Shown: positions 11,277 to 23,464 of the stretch, piece after piece
Layout of the letters: each line of letters starts with the position of its first letter
Position numbering within the stretch: position 1 is the first letter of the stretch
DNA from: Carex sylvatica
Lineage: Eukaryota; Streptophyta; Magnoliopsida; Poales; Cyperaceae
Reading direction: 5' to 3'
NCBI GenBank assembly: GCA_964058845.1
Contig: CAXKVR010000137.1
Location: 180,265-244,264, forward strand
DNA: 64,000 nucleotides
Made by a program: the position numbers and the translations under genes
The notes under the pieces: model-generated
Told to the model about the DNA's origin: nothing
Database searches by the model: none
The model's input: only the letters and a program-made list of their open reading frames with translations

Positions 11277-12021
11277 TTACGTTTGTAATTTGAGAGAGAC
11301 AGCCAGAAAGAAGCCTTGACCTGGCCGAGGCCGAGCATTTCTCTTCCTCTTCCTACTCATTCTGCTTTTCGATTGCAACTTTAGCAATTCAATGTAGTCA
11401 CCTATATCCCCAGCCGTTTTCTCAAGCTTCTCCACAGTTTTTATCAGCTTGTTCACTTTTTCATCATTCTCTAAGTATTCATTAACCATCATTCGAGGGT
11501 TCTCTAAACTAAAAGTTCTCGGATCAAGTACCTGAGCAAATGCAGATAAGCGCTCTATAATCGCAGGCCATGGGCTATCTGTTGTTTGGTGCAAAAGACC
11601 AATTACACGATAAAAAAGGTACTTCAAGGTTGTTGCAACTTGTAATTTTGCTCCTAGGCCGACTTGATGACTGACGGCTTCCCTGAGATTTGAGGCAGGA
11701 TGCATGAAAGTTGGATCATCATGTCCTTCTTCACTAGTTTGGTTCATCTTTTTACGAAGGATTCCGGCCTTGAAGTTGTTGAGTGTCTCGTCTGCTTCGG
11801 ATAGAGCCTCCTTTAACTTTCTCCTGCCATTCATGGAGCGGTTTGATATTAATATCAAATTCTTCCGAGACCTCAACGGCACTTTTGATCTTTATGAGCA
11901 GCATCTCCAGACTGTATATCCTTTTGTCGACAGTTTTGAATTTGCTGCATTTTCCAGTGACGAAAGAGGTTGCTCTGCAGACAACTTCACTAACGACTGC
12001 TGAGCCGACTTGGTCAGTCAT
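11277..12021 (-). pseudogene. CC-NLR N-terminal domain gene, copy A, frameshifted
   Basis: The predicted product is a stand-alone coiled-coil (Rx_N-like) domain of a monocot-type NLR resistance protein, with no NB-ARC or LRR region. It starts at ATG 12021 with MTDQVGSAVVSEVV. The frame breaks after EWQEK because one extra T occurs in a T run at 11818-11820 (copy B reads AACTTCTCC where A reads AACTTTCTCC). The downstream frame resumes as LKEALSEADETL and ends in LKLQT at 11277. The C-terminal half carries the helical segment VEKLEKTAGDIGDYIELL and the basic patch SRKRKRNAR. Apart from the single-base insertion the copy closely matches the open copy B. The NLR assignment rests on the pattern AVVS-x-VV-x-R-x-SF followed by an LEMLLIKI helix and is my judgement. 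Confidence 0.65.
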
Positions 12022-13073
12022 TTTTTTGGAGGGGTACAATCACAAAATTACTGCTAATTGATTTTTGTGTCAAACGGAATTTTTAGAGTATGATGCTTCA
12101 AAAAGAAAACTAAAATGAATAAATTAAATGTTTTAAAAAGTTACACATCTTATATATGATCCAATAATAACTACCCCATTCTATAATGCTAAGATGTATG
12201 ATCTTTTTGTTAAATGAAAGTATCAAACATAGTAGCAGAGCTACTGTTTCTATTCACAAACAAAAAGACCCGGTCAAGAGAACACTAGAGAAATTTCACA
12301 GACATGATGCCAGCATATTATTGAAGAACTCAATTTAATAAAAACTTTAAAGACACCAAAACTGGCAATCATAAGAAAATAAAAATAATTTTGGTACAAT
12401 TTTTGACCCCTTATCTTAAAAGAATTTTGGTAGAAAGCCAAAATAATATAGATAGTACGGATAAAACTACGTATATCAACAGATTTTGGCTAGAACCATG
12501 CTAATAGAAACATGCACGAAAACAATACTGATAGAAACACCAGGAGCAAATTAGGGAAATCCAAAGGAAATGGGCAAAGAGGAGAGTAGAGAGACACACA
12601 TTAATTGAAATTTTTACTAGGAGGAGCAGGGACAGGAGCAGCTAGCGACAGTACGTGTAACTGAGACAAGATTGCTTGAACTTAACGAGCTAGTACTGTT
12701 GCTTACTCCATATATATAGAAAACTAATTGGGACAGTGAAAGGGTTGGATAAACTAAGAATGTAGAAAATTTCCTATATGATGCTTTCGAAATTTCCAAG
12801 AAACTAATGCTGAGTATAGTAGTTGAAAATATTACTCAAGAAAGGGTTGGATTAACTAATGGTAAGTAGGTTCACAAAATTTCCATGCAGTTCTTTGCAA
12901 AAATAATTGTTTAGTAAGTTGACCAGGCACCAACTTAGGCAAAGAAAACCATATTATATTGTAACTAAGGACTTGAGAAGTCAAATCAGAGAGTACAGGC
13001 TAAGCAAAGAATATTATACCAAGATGCTATTTCTATATGAATTAAAAACATATGACCCTTGACTCTGCTATAG

Positions 13074-13444
13074 TAGGGGCGGAGCCAGCATGTAATAGGA
13101 GGGCCGGCCGCTCCCCTCACCCTCTCTCAATCCGGATTTTGAGTTTTAGCGGTAATCTATCGGTACTGATTGACTGTCTTCTTTGTAAATTTTTTTGTCC
13201 CTTCTAGAATTTTAATTTGTAATTCTAGTTAAATTTAGTATTAAAATCAAAATATTTTTTTTGAATTATGATTGATAATTAGAATTATAAGTTAAAGAAT
13301 CAGAAATTACAAGTCAGAACATTGAAAAATATAAGTCAAAGCATTATTTTTTTTTTATCGAGTATCCAATTAGTTAATGTATTTAAATCTGATTCGATGT
13401 TTTTTTTACCCCCTCTCCTGACGAAAATCTTGAATCCGCCTCTG
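13074..13444. mobile_element. Small non-autonomous hAT-like element, 371 bp
   Basis: Its ends are TAGGGGCGGAGCC on the left and GGATTCCGCC-type (…GAATCCGCCTCTG) on the right, an inverted repeat of the GGGGCGGA class. It is flanked by an 8-bp duplication, TGCTATAG, at 13066-13073 and 13445-13452. A copy at the same position in segment B (from about 58213) lacks its right end because B is deleted there. Confidence 0.75.
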
Positions 13445-13511
13445 TGCTATAGTGCTATCATCATTTAGATATGATTCTTTAGTTCCGATCACTACATAAC
13501 TTGTATATTTG

Positions 13512-13552
13512 TGGACACATATAGATTAGCTGAGTGTATATATATATATCTC
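13512..13552. repeat. Left copy of an about 40-bp direct repeat
   Basis: GTGGACACATATAGAT followed by CTGAGT and a TATATA run occurs here and again at about 19908-19947. The two copies bracket about 6.4 kb of mostly repetitive DNA. Confidence 0.6.
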
Positions 13553-13992
13553 TCTGTATAGAGGTTGACTTGAGTGAGCCATGGAGTAAAACAAGTTTTT
13601 ACTCCATGGCACTATATTTTTATTTTAAAAATTCAAACAATTAATTTGAACCGCTCAACACGATCTCCATATTGAAATGTTCTTAGAGACCAAATTTTAT
13701 ATTTTTTGAAATTTTTTTATGATTTATTAAGTCACTTTGAAAATCGTTGTTTTACTGTGAACAATAAAAATTAGTAAAAATTTTTGGACCACTAGATCAG
13801 CGATTTTCAATGTGGCTTAATAAATAGTAAACAAATTCCAAAAAATATAAAATTTGGTCTCTAAGCACATTTCAATATGGAGATCGTGTTGAGCGGTTCG
13901 GATCGGTTGTTTGAATTTTTAAAATGAAATATATTGTCATGGAGTAAAAACTTGTTTTACTCCATTGCTCATTTTAGCCCATCTCTATATAT
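13553..13992. mobile_element. Hairpin MITE, about 430 bp
   Basis: This is a nearly full-length foldback. The left arm contains CCATGGAGTAAAACAAG and ACGATCTCCATATTGAAATG; the right arm contains CATTTCAATATGGAGATCGT and GGAGTAAAAACTTGTTTTAC. It sits in a TATATA-rich site. It shares the internal GAGACCAAATTTTATATTTT core with the MITEs near 9.3, 9.7 and 35.2 kb, but its outer arms differ from theirs. Confidence 0.8.
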
Positions 13993-14189
13993 ATATACTA
14001 GTATCATACCCATGCGTTGCAACGGGACATATTATAAGAAACAAATATATCAATGAAAATAATAATTATTTAAAAATTAAAACACTAGTTAATAAAAAAT
14101 TTATATGATTTTGTATTTTTAATTAACTTTAATCGTGATCTTTGATAACAATTTGATGATGTGATGATTCTTTATATTTAAGTACCAAT
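13993..14189. other. AT-rich spacer
   Basis: It contains ACCCATGCGTTGCAACGGG, a phrase resembling the end of a common plant repeat. No gene or boundary can be defined. Confidence 0.3.
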
Positions 14190-16057
14190 TATCACGTCCA
14201 AAGGTATGGTAAAAAGCTTTATCCTCAAATACACTTTAGGTTCGGATTGCAAGTGCACAATCCTACCGTTGAGTATATTATCGGATATCGAACCACAAGG
14301 AGTATAGTAAATACTATGCTAACACTATAAATAATATATTTCAGAAAATAAAGAAAGTAAAGTACAATAAAGTAAATGGGGGGTTGTTCTAACAATTCCT
14401 AATTTTTGGGTTCAATACCTGAAAGAGAAGAGTTTTAAACAATTAAAGTAAATAAAATGAAAGAAAAAAATATTGGTTTGCTTTCAAGTTGAGGAGATCT
14501 AGGAGTCTTTGGTCTACAATCCCTTGCTAATTCTATCTATTCGGTAATTGCTTGAATTCATGTATGATTTGATGAGGTTTCTAACCTAATATGTCATTAA
14601 GGGTCACTTTCGTGAATTAATAACGTGCCTAAGTAATTCGGACTTCTCGATTAGGTCCTTCACCCTATCTACCTAGACCATAAGCTCTTGTTAGTCTCTC
14701 ATCTCCTCGAGTATTGGTACTTCTCAATTAAGTCCATGATACCAATATCCTATTTGATTTGAGATGTCCTAATTAGGGTTTGACTTCACGGTTAGGTCCT
14801 TCACCAAGTCTCTAATCTTAATTTATGTAGTTCCGGCTTAGATTAAATTGGTTAGAATCTTAATCAAAACCTAGGGTATTTTGCATTCATAATTTGGTAC
14901 TATCCTATTGATCACAGTCAATTTTAGTTCTTTTGAAACTAAAACGGGATACTACAATTCAAGTACTAACTATGTAATTAACACAAAATATTAAATCACA
15001 GAAATTAACAATAAAATCCCATAAAACAATCATAATAAAAGCAAATAACCAAATAAAATATAATTAAACAACTTCATGCATGATGACCTAAACCCCTAGA
15101 AAGAGATCTACTCTCTCTTGGAGAGATCCATTACAAAAATTGACAAATTAAGAAGAAATGAAATAAAAGAAATGATTACACCCTTTAACAAATTAAAAGC
15201 CTCTATCTTGCCGAATCTTGCTCAGGAAATCCTTCTTCTCCTTTCTTGAAAGCTTTTCTTACTCCAGAATTTATCGCTAAGTGTGTGTGTCAAGAAAGAG
15301 AATGAGATTGATGATGAGATGTGAGGTGTGTGGTGATCAGGATCCCTTGAATGCGAGAGAACTCCCCCTTTTATAGCAAATGACTATGCCCGATTTAGAG
15401 GCTAGAAGGTGGAGTTAGTGGGTGCTATTTTTGACTTGTTTCCCTGGACTGATGTGTCCAAATTTAGCTGTCAAAAACTGTCCCTGGCTCGCCAAAAATA
15501 GAATTCGTGTTGAAAATGTGTAATTCTGGCAATCTACGGATTTAGTACATCCGCACTTACTCTAAGTTTCCTTTTTTATATTCTCATGTTGTAGATCTTC
15601 TCATTGGCTTTCCGAAAAGTGGTTATATGCTTAAAACGGAGTTACGAGTCAACAGTTGTGGCCGTTTTAAGTTCAGACTTTATTTTTGGCTCCTGCTACA
15701 TTGGCTCCTGCTACAGTGCGTCCGCACTGGGCTCAGACTTTATCTGTTCGACCAGCGTGCGGCTGCATCGATATCCGTGCGTCCGCACGAATTTTGATGA
15801 ATAGCTTATTATACCTTTTTAAAATTCCAGAAATCCATCTAAGTACTCATTATGACCATATCGTAAACCGTGTGTCTGCATTGGGTATTTTTCTTCGTTT
15901 TTCTTCATTTTTCTTTGTTTCCTACAAATTAAAACCAAACAAATGCAGTAACTTGATTCTAGGTGTATTTTATTCTCTTTATATTCAAAATACAAGATAT
16001 TTGGCGTTATTTTATGATGAAAACTAGATCGAATATGTATATAATTTATGCTTATCA
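14190..16057 (-). mobile_element. Probable solo LTR, 1,868 bp
   Basis: The segment is flanked by a 5-bp direct repeat, CCAAT, at 14185-14189 and 16058-16062. On the minus strand it begins TGATAAGCATAAATTATATA. Its opposite end carries GTGCACAATCCTACCGTTGA and TATCGAACCACAAGGAGT, the kind of phrase common in LTRs of plant gypsy elements. No gag or pol sequence is nearby, so a solo LTR left by LTR-LTR recombination is the simplest reading. The far end does not show a canonical CA, which lowers confidence. The first about 120 bp recur in plus orientation at 47146-47260 inside the MULE. Confidence 0.6.
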
Positions 16058-16062
16058 CCAAT

Positions 16063-17500
16063 GATATCAAATAATACCTCGATTCGAATCTAATATTAAA
16101 TATCATACAATAATTCAATGTAACATCATAATTTAAGAATATATGAAAATTTTAGTTGACTTGAAGTAAAGTGTGTTTAAATTAATAATGTGGATTTTTA
16201 ATTTTTAATTATAAATGTTAATTAACTTCACTGTACTAGTAAACTTTTTGTTCTAGCTTGGAGTAATTTTAAAATTTATAGTAACATCATATAATTAGTT
16301 GAATACATATTATTTTAAAGAGAATTTATTTATAATAATATGAGGGGTTTAGTGTAAATTTTCCAACTAATAAATAAGATGAAATATTACATGAACCTAA
16401 TTTTCCAACTAATATAATATGAGGGACACATGTCATTACTAGAACTATTAATTATCCCAACTTCACCAACCGTACCATTTTTCCCCTCTAAGAAAATCAT
16501 TAATGAATCTTTTGTAAAATTAAAATGAGTGTGGGGACACATGTCATACACACCATCAATCCACCTAACTCCCACTTATTCTCTTTCTTTTCTCATTTTG
16601 CTTCTTCCCCGATGTTACTCATTTTGTCTCCTTTTAATATAAATTGATCTCTACACATAATTATTTCTCTCCTCCTCTTCTTAATTAATCGGATTCAACA
16701 AGAAACTAAATGATCTCTCTAAAATTACCAAGTATATGTTGTCTTTTCACTAGTAATCCTTGCTACTCCTATTACTCAAACCTCTTCCCTTGCCGGAGGG
16801 TAACAAGAATACGAAAATCAAAGTCAAGATGACATGGGTTAAGGTGATGGTGTTGGCAACCTTGCAATAGGGAACATCCAAGGAGGTGATAGAAGCTTTC
16901 TGGCTTGCTTTGCTTCTTAATTGCGTTCTTATCGAGCTAACGTGCAAGTCTATTGGTGTGAATTTGGTAATTCAATTTCTCTGTTCTAATTATTAGCCTA
17001 ACTATAGTTTATTTTCTTCTTAATTGGTACTGAGCCATTTCTAGTTAAATTGATGTTCATAAAAATGTAATAACTATCTATGCCATCTGATAATGATCCT
17101 CTTAAAGTTCCTAAATCTGGTTATAAATCTGGTTATAAGGTCTTGTAAATAAATACATACATAGTCTTTTTAAATTAATTGAAACCGTTAAGAAATTAGA
17201 CTTAAAACATGTTTCTGTTTAATTAAGCATGTCAATACTTATATCTCTTCATGTTACATGAGTTATGGTAATTTCCTTCAAGGTTAATAGTTGTAGGATC
17301 ATTAGTATGAAATATTAATTTGCAATATTAATTAAAGGAAAAATTACACAAAAAAAAAAAAGAATATATAAAAACGAACTATGTTTAGGTGTCGGTTACA
17401 TAAATGGTTATGTGATATGTTTTAAATTAATTCCTAAAATATAGTCTGAAAAACGTATGTGACGAGTTATTGATTTATACTTGTAATTTCTAAGACTTAC
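16063..17500. other. Intergenic AT-rich stretch, no gene recognised
   Basis: Only short frames are present, without domain signatures. The phrase TTTTCCAACTAAT with AT-rich surroundings recurs near 16360 and 16400 as a short direct repeat. No transposon boundaries are seen. Confidence 0.35.
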
Positions 17501-19740
17501 GCATGCTTCGACAAACCTGGAACCCACAAAGTGGAACGGTGAGAGATTGAAATCTCCCAGTGCTGTATTCAATTCCAGTCGAGTTATCCTTAGATCCGAC
17601 CAACTGAAACTAAAACAACACCGAGCACAAAAATATATAGACTACAATAATAACATAAGAATCAAAGAATCTAAGTTACCGACTATAATCAGTCAAGATA
17701 CAAAAATATAGGTTCACTTTAAGAAATTCTCAAATACCGCATAATCAGCAAGTCGTAGAAATAATTTATAGCAATAACAATCAAGCAAAATAAATATTAA
17801 GACATGCAATGCACATGTGCAATCGATTTCAAAAGTTCAATCCAATTTAGTTGTGCAACCCTATTATTTAATCATGTTTTATTCACAATTAATCATGCCA
17901 GTGTTCTCACCTAAACTCATGCATTTATCTCAAACCTTTAACATGAACAATAGTTCCCAAAAATGCAATGCTTATGTATCATGTCAAACATGCAAATATC
18001 CATTATAGAATAAAATATCATCATATTAGGTAACCATTTTGATTTTAACAATACTCGGTCATGCGCTACAAGTTCAACAAAAGTAACCGCATTGTGTTTC
18101 ATCTGAATTAGAAGTACGTTCACATTGGAAACGCAACGGTTGGGTTACATTTTTTATTTTATTTTCGTTTGGTCATAGACTGGAAAGGCTGGATGTTCCC
18201 AATCATCACATACCAACAGATTTAAATCACCAATCATTACCTTTAACAAAAATAATTGATTTAGTGTTTAGGGTTTAGAATTTAGCGTTCCATTAAAGTT
18301 CGGCCCAACCGATTTGAGCTGGGGGCATAACTTTTGGCCCATGAATTGTGTAGCAGAGTTGAGGCCCCCCGCCCCGCCCCGCCCACCCACACACACACAC
18401 AAACCACATGTGATTGAAACGAACAGACTAAATTCATATGAAATAGCCCTTCTGCCGACATGACCGTCAAGGTTCATACAAGATTCTGATCATGTGCTAC
18501 CACGAATATGGCGCCTACACAATTTCTGTTATGGCCATAACCTGAAATTATGTGCTTACCGCGAATAGGGCGCCTACATGACTAAAGTTATGCGCTACAA
18601 GTTCAGCGCCTACATAACCGAGTCATGCGCTACCACAAATATGGCGCCTTTGCAATTTTTGTTATGCGCTACAAATTCAGTGCCTACATAACAGAAATTA
18701 CAAGCTTACCCCGAATATGCGCCTATGCAATTTATGTTATGCGCTACAAGTTTAGCGCTTACATAACAAAAATTATACGCTCACCCCGAATAGAGCGCAT
18801 ACATGATCGTCAGGTTTCAGATATTTGGTTCTTTAACACAGTTCACAATATCATGTTACAAATCATTCTTTTCCAAATCATGTCATATTTTAGTTTCAAA
18901 GTATGCTTCATAGAAATATGCTCATGCATGCATCCTTTTGACTCAACTAAGAAATACAATGCATAATATAATTCAAACAAGTCAATTCGAGCATACCAAG
19001 TACTTCAATCAAGTCATTCTTAGCTTCAAACAATAAATATGCCTCACATGCAAAGTTACGAATTCATGTCATGCATTTGTAAGAAATACTTATGCATCCA
19101 TATCAGGCTAACATTTCATTTAAATTAAACTCATGTGCTTAGGGGAATTGTTTTGTATCATGTCATGCACTAGCTTACGGAAAATAAGATCATTTAAACA
19201 TTTCAAGCATTCTTAGCATGAAATTTTAAAAACCATAATAAGTACCGAACTCTAATCCAATAAATGAACATGAGGCCAATCAGAAATAATAATGGAAAAT
19301 AGCAATCACCAAATTATTTTTCAAATAGTGTTAAACCAAATAATTAAAATCATGACAAGCTATAGTCTCAAGAACTGACATGGAACCATCAAATACCGGA
19401 CTTAAGTTCTAAGTCTATAGTTCGTGACCATACCATCTGGTTGGATTAACGAGGCTGTTATTAAAACATCTACTAACTCTAGTGCAATTCCTTTATATTT
19501 AGTCAATACCTATATGCTATATGCTAATTATGCATGCCTTATAAACATGAACCGTTACCCAATAATTGAACAAAACTTGCTCTATAATAATAATCAAGCA
19601 ATCCAAATCAACAATTATAAGCATGCAATAAAAATTAAGCAACCCAAATCAACAATTATAAGCAAGAAATCAACAATTATAATCTAGAAACCAACAATCA
19701 ATAAAATTAGCTGGAAGGAGCTAGGAATAACTCGAAATCC
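17501..19740. repeat. Repetitive noncoding block, probable old LTR sequence
   Basis: From about 18480 to 18810 there is a degenerate tandem repeat of paired units such as ATGCGCTACAAGTTCAGCGCC and CGCTACCACGAATATGGCGCC, each GCGC-flanked and alternating with TTATG or ACATAAC words. A GC-rich/CA microsatellite (CCCCGCCCCGCCC then ACACAC) lies at about 18368-18402. Such tandem blocks are common in LTRs of large plant retrotransposons, but I could find no paired ends. The frames here are uninformative. Confidence 0.4.
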
Positions 19741-20059
19741 ACACCTTAGAAATGTCGGGCTCAATGAATAACGTGTCACTATGGCATAGACACATCCGAT
19801 GGTCCTGCTTATAATAGACGTATCGTATCATATATTTTTGAAAATTGCCGTATCGCCTTATCCGTATCATATCCGATATGATACCCGTACTCGTATCCAT
19901 ACAACATAGGTGGACACATATAGATGATCTGAGTATATATATATATTAAAATTTTCTAGAAATGAATCATCATATTCTTCCTACTAATATAACTGCATCT
20001 TTTGTAAACTGTTGGCGCAAATTTAATTTGACGTTAATCGGACAGTTTAAAAGTTATCC
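19741..20059. other. Repeat-like spacer with reiterated CGTATC words
   Basis: Between 19820 and 19905 variants of CGTATC and GATACCCGTA alternate. The right copy of the 40-bp direct repeat follows at 19908-19947. No gene is supported. Confidence 0.4.
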
Positions 20060-20572
20060 CCCTCTTGTTATTTTAAACAAAATCTTATCCAAAGTCGATC
20101 TAAATTGTCTGATGAGTGTTCAAATGTGCAAACGATATAAGTTTTCGGGTTGTATAAATTTACTAAATTTTAAAATGTTTGCATGATTCTCAACGCATAT
20201 CGAATGATTTAAGACTGACTTTTGATAAAATTTTGTCCTAAATCCTTAAAACAAATCCAATTCCAGTGATATATTGAGTCCAGTGGAATATACCAGTTGC
20301 CGTATGAATCAAGCCCAAATTCCTTACAAGATGTGCGGCATATCACAATCAAAATTGGATCCGCGCGCATCCATTATTCCGTGTACTAATTATGTAAATT
20401 ATTTAAAATGAATTTCAGTAATAAAAAATAATAAAATGAATAAATTTTTGAATTTTTGAATGATAAATATGATATTATTATGAATTTTAGAAGAGGAAAT
20501 ATATTTTAATGTTTTTGAGGGGTATACATGAAATTCTCCCGATGAATAGGGAAGAATTAATAACAAATGAAT
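20060..20572. repeat. Second block of segment A, collinear with 58510-58980
   Basis: Phrases such as TGCAAACGATATAAGTTT, AACGCATATCGAATGATTT and CCGTATGAATCAAGCCCAAA occur in the same order at 58510-58980. In B this block directly follows the end of the gene-bearing part; here it is separated by about 6.6 kb. It ends with GAGGGGTATACATGAAATTC, the terminus of the Mutator-type MITE family present complete at 38093-38744. Confidence 0.85.
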
Positions 20573-21206
20573 TAATAACTGATCGGTGTTCCTCTACCAT
20601 CCGATTCGCTTCGAAATCTGTGCGCGCTAGATCGACATGAATCCTAGGGTAAACACAAACGGATACTGAAGTGATATGCATGGATCTTTAAGTGATTCGG
20701 ATGACAGAGGAACCCATCAGACTAAAATTTGATTTCAGTAGGCGTCGGTCGCAACCCATTCGCATCCACAAAGGACATTCATTGCTTTTAGGGTTTTTGG
20801 TTATAAATAGACCATTACTATCTATTTTTTATAAAAGAAATAATAAAATCTAATTGTCAGCGGCACTTAAGGATTCCTAAAACACACACGAATTCGACAA
20901 TTATGGATCTTTTATGATATATATGAAGAGTGATAATGAGTGGGGAGAACGTGAAATAGAGGGAGAGGACGAAACATATATCTTGACTATTGCTGTGGAG
21001 AGGTAACAAAAAAATGGAGGTTTTGGCTTACTCGATCGTTAAGATTCCAATCCACAATAATGAATTGCACGGTAAAGAATTTCAACTAAATATTCATCAT
21101 TTTAGAAACTTTTTATCATTACTCTTTTATATATATTTAGTTCTATATTATTACAAAGGTCATGGTCGCTAGAATTAGTAAATTAGAGATGAAAAGATAA
21201 AGAGGA
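20573..21206. other. Spacer, no gene recognised
   Basis: Moderately AT-rich. A possible small exon starting at ATG 20925 and ending at a GAGAG/GTAACA donor near 21002 can be drawn, but its phase does not fit the next plausible exon, so I do not call it. Confidence 0.3.
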
Positions 21207-21551
21207 ATGAATCTTGTGTATAAATTCAGTGATTTTTTTTCACTTGTAAATCAGAATATAGAGAAATTGAACCCTGATGGTTTGTCCAACCTTTTCTTCT
21301 CCTTCCTTTTCATTACACAGCATCTTAATCTAGAAAATATTCTTTATGCAGATCCTGGTGAAGGTAGTAACAACAACACTGTTATGCCGTCAATTGTAGA
21401 CCCGTTGCTAGGGTTTGAAGACGATTCAGTAATGATTGATGGATTTTTCGAGGATGAAGTGAACGGATATTTTAACGATGATCCAGATTTGATCAGATCA
21501 GCAGAGAGCGCCCTTTTCAGTAATGAAAATGGAACTGGACTGGAGAGATAA
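21207..21551 (+). CDS. Hypothetical protein or exon, 114 codons, uncertain
   Basis: The first half is hydrophobic and probably noncoding. The second half, after a good splice acceptor (TTTATGCAG at about 21343-21351), encodes an acidic stretch (DPGEGSNNN, FEDDSVMIDGFFEDEV) ending at 21551. Acidic composition and normal codon use in that half make a real terminal exon possible. I recognise no domain and can support no upstream partner in phase. It may equally be chance. Confidence 0.2.
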   Translation: MNLVYKFSDFFSLVNQNIEKLNPDGLSNLFFSFLFITQHLNLENILYADPGEGSNNNTVMPSIVDPLLGFEDDSVMIDGFFEDEVNGYFNDDPDLIRSAESALFSNENGTGLER

Positions 21552-22300
21552 GTGATGGCGGCATGAGGAATAAACAAGAGGAGGAAACGGGTTCCTCGAG
21601 CAACAGTGTTGAATTTTAGAGGAAAATGGAAAAGAGAGACAGATTGGTTTATGGTAAAAATGCATTGTATTTTTTTGTATATTGATCTTAACTCATACAG
21701 TGGTGACTTATCTCTAATCATATTACAATTGTTCCAACGGCTAGAATAGTGTACCGTTGGTACGTTTCCTAATTAATGCTCTACCAACTCTTTACAGCTG
21801 TACTTATCAGTTCTTGAAATAATACAAATTATAATGGTCGCTTGATCAATGATGTGCGACTGAGATCTTGATCTTATTTCTCAACAAACACAATGCGTAT
21901 GGAACATGGAATGATGGTGTCTCCTGAATGGAACTATTTCCTGGAACTTGGCATGCCGTGTTATACTCAGAAGTTGAATTTTTGTTTGGGACTCTTTAAT
22001 TACTGGTTGTATTGCACAAGTTCTTTATGTTTATGTTTGAACTTAGCTTCTGAAAAAAAATATATAATTAGTAGGAGTTGTGTGAACTAATGAATTCTCT
22101 TCTTGTACTTTTATTAAGCATGGAATATTAGTTTGTCATGTTGTGGCTTCCTTTCTCAATATTAATTTTCCTTCAATTTACATGTCATTGACTTTACAAA
22201 TTAAGGGGTTGGATTGCACTTATGTCAACGGTAAAAATGAAGTAATGTTTCTACACTGATGATAGATGTGTATAAAATATTTTCTCTGGATGTGTTATAT

Positions 22301-22448
22301 CACAACAAGAAGGTAGGCATTTTTCGTGAGGGTAAAAAGTGACTTTTTGCGATAGAACACCGTCATAAACGTGCTTTTGCTATTAGTGACGGAGTACTGT
22401 CATAAATGCGTTTTTTCTCTCGCGAAAAGTGTCTGCCTTGTTATTGTG
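22301..22448. mobile_element. CACTA-type MITE, 148 bp
   Basis: The terminal inverted repeats are CACAACAAGAAGG and, from the other end, CACAATAACAAGG. They are flanked by a 3-bp duplication, TAT. The inner arms GTGAGGGTAAAAAGTGACTT and CTCGCGAAAAGTGTCTGCC form a foldback. Three-base duplications and CACTA-like ends fit the CACTA (CMC) superfamily, with both ends altered from CACTA to CACAA. A related core without ends lies at 10905-11030 and 56060-56210. Confidence 0.75.
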
Positions 22449-22739
22449 TATGGCAATGTATTATTGACATGAGTGTCCTAATTTATCATATTGAAAAAAA
22501 AAAAACAATTTGTCAAAACCATTGACACATTGCAGGCGAAAGGGTCAACAATTGTAAATCTCTATGCATCTTTTCCATGACTTGCATGCAGCTGTGCATC
22601 TTGATAGTCCCGAAATAGTAATGGTAAACAGGCGCAATTACTCCAAAAAATGCTAGCATATTAAAAAAAGATTGCAAACGGATCAGTACTGGACAATTAT
22701 ATATAGTCTGAAAACAATTTCACTAGGAGTTACTCCTTA

Positions 22740-23159
22740 ATGGCATGGAATGTAGTTTGTACTGGTAAAGACCAAGGTGGTCTTGGAGTGTTAGATTTAA
22801 AATTAATGAATAGAGCTCTCCTAACTAAGTGGTGGATTTGTTGTCTTGATAACAAAGTTCAAGGAAAATAGAAAGAGATCCTCATAAGCAAGTATGACTC
22901 AAGAACTTCACCCTCTATCTGTTCTCCTTTTTGGAGAGGTATTTTGAAAGACCAAGGGGTAATTGACTTAGGACTGAATAAAGAAATAGGAAATGGTGCT
23001 TCCACAGCCTTCTGGCTAGACAGATGGTGTTTTGAATTTTCTTTACAACACAAATTTTCTAATTTGTTTTCCGTTGTAAACAATAGATTCATATTAGTGG
23101 CTAAAGCCTTTGAGAGATCCTACATTTATCTTGAATTTAAGAGACATTTAACTGGTATT
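22740..23159 (+). pseudogene. LINE (L1-type) reverse transcriptase C-terminal fragment
   Basis: Translation gives the pattern KDQGGLGVLDLKLMNRALLT, then KWW, and later GNGASTAFWLDRW. These are characteristic of the region after the reverse transcriptase and around the zinc-binding segment of plant L1 elements. An in-frame stop follows VQGK. The fragment has no 5' part and is cut off by the copia element at 23160. Confidence 0.8.
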
Positions 23160-23449
23160 TGACAACTTATGAGAAATACAGAAAGAACACACAACTCCCT
23201 TGAAACTCTCTTCTCATCCTTATTTTATTCCAATAGTAAAATCTGAATTCATACATACAAGAGAGGCGCCATCCTCCTCTTATAACCAAGATTTCTTGGA
23301 GGCTAAGTAACCAAGATTTTCCTTCCTAATTAGTGTACATATTTTATGCTATAATTAAAATAATACAAAAGGAATCATAATAAATGATAAATGAGAAACA
23401 TAGTAAATGATAAATCTTCGGCTGCCATAACAGGTGAGCCGTATCAACA
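23160..23449 (-). repeat. 3' LTR of the copia element
   Basis: 290 bp. On the plus strand it starts TGACAACTTATGAG and ends CCGTATCAACA; the same sequence with differences is at 28117-28394. The inner boundary is set by the polypurine tract and the outer by the break from the LINE fragment. Confidence 0.9.
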
Positions 23450-23464
23450 CTCCTCCTCAAGTTG
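23450..23464 (-). other. Polypurine tract of the copia element
   Basis: On the minus strand AACTTGAGGAGGAG directly precedes the LTR start TGTTGATACGG, the usual copia arrangement for priming plus-strand DNA synthesis. Confidence 0.8.

Larger units (their letters stand above)
9893..13450. repeat. Duplicated segment A (paralogue of B, C and D)
   Basis: From TGTTCCATAATAAG onward this segment aligns almost continuously with 54938-58505. It contains the same noncoding flank (for example CAGTACTATATG and GGAAATTTCCAGGAAAACTA), the same CC-NLR gene, the same upstream region and the same small hAT at its far end. Differences are scattered substitutions, short indels and private transposon insertions. 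The coding strand is minus, so the left part is the 3' flank of the gene. A CACTA-like repeat core at about 10900-11030 (GTGAGGGTAAAAGTGA) is common to A and B and so predates the duplication. Confidence 0.9.

Noticed and set aside
15604..16118. ORFs of 66-113 codons within 15.6-16.1 kb
   Set aside because: They lie in the LTR-like element, overlap on both strands and show no domain.
18268..18477. Two overlapping minus-strand frames near the CA microsatellite
   Set aside because: Gly/Cys/Val-rich translation of a GC-rich and CA repeat; no support as a gene.
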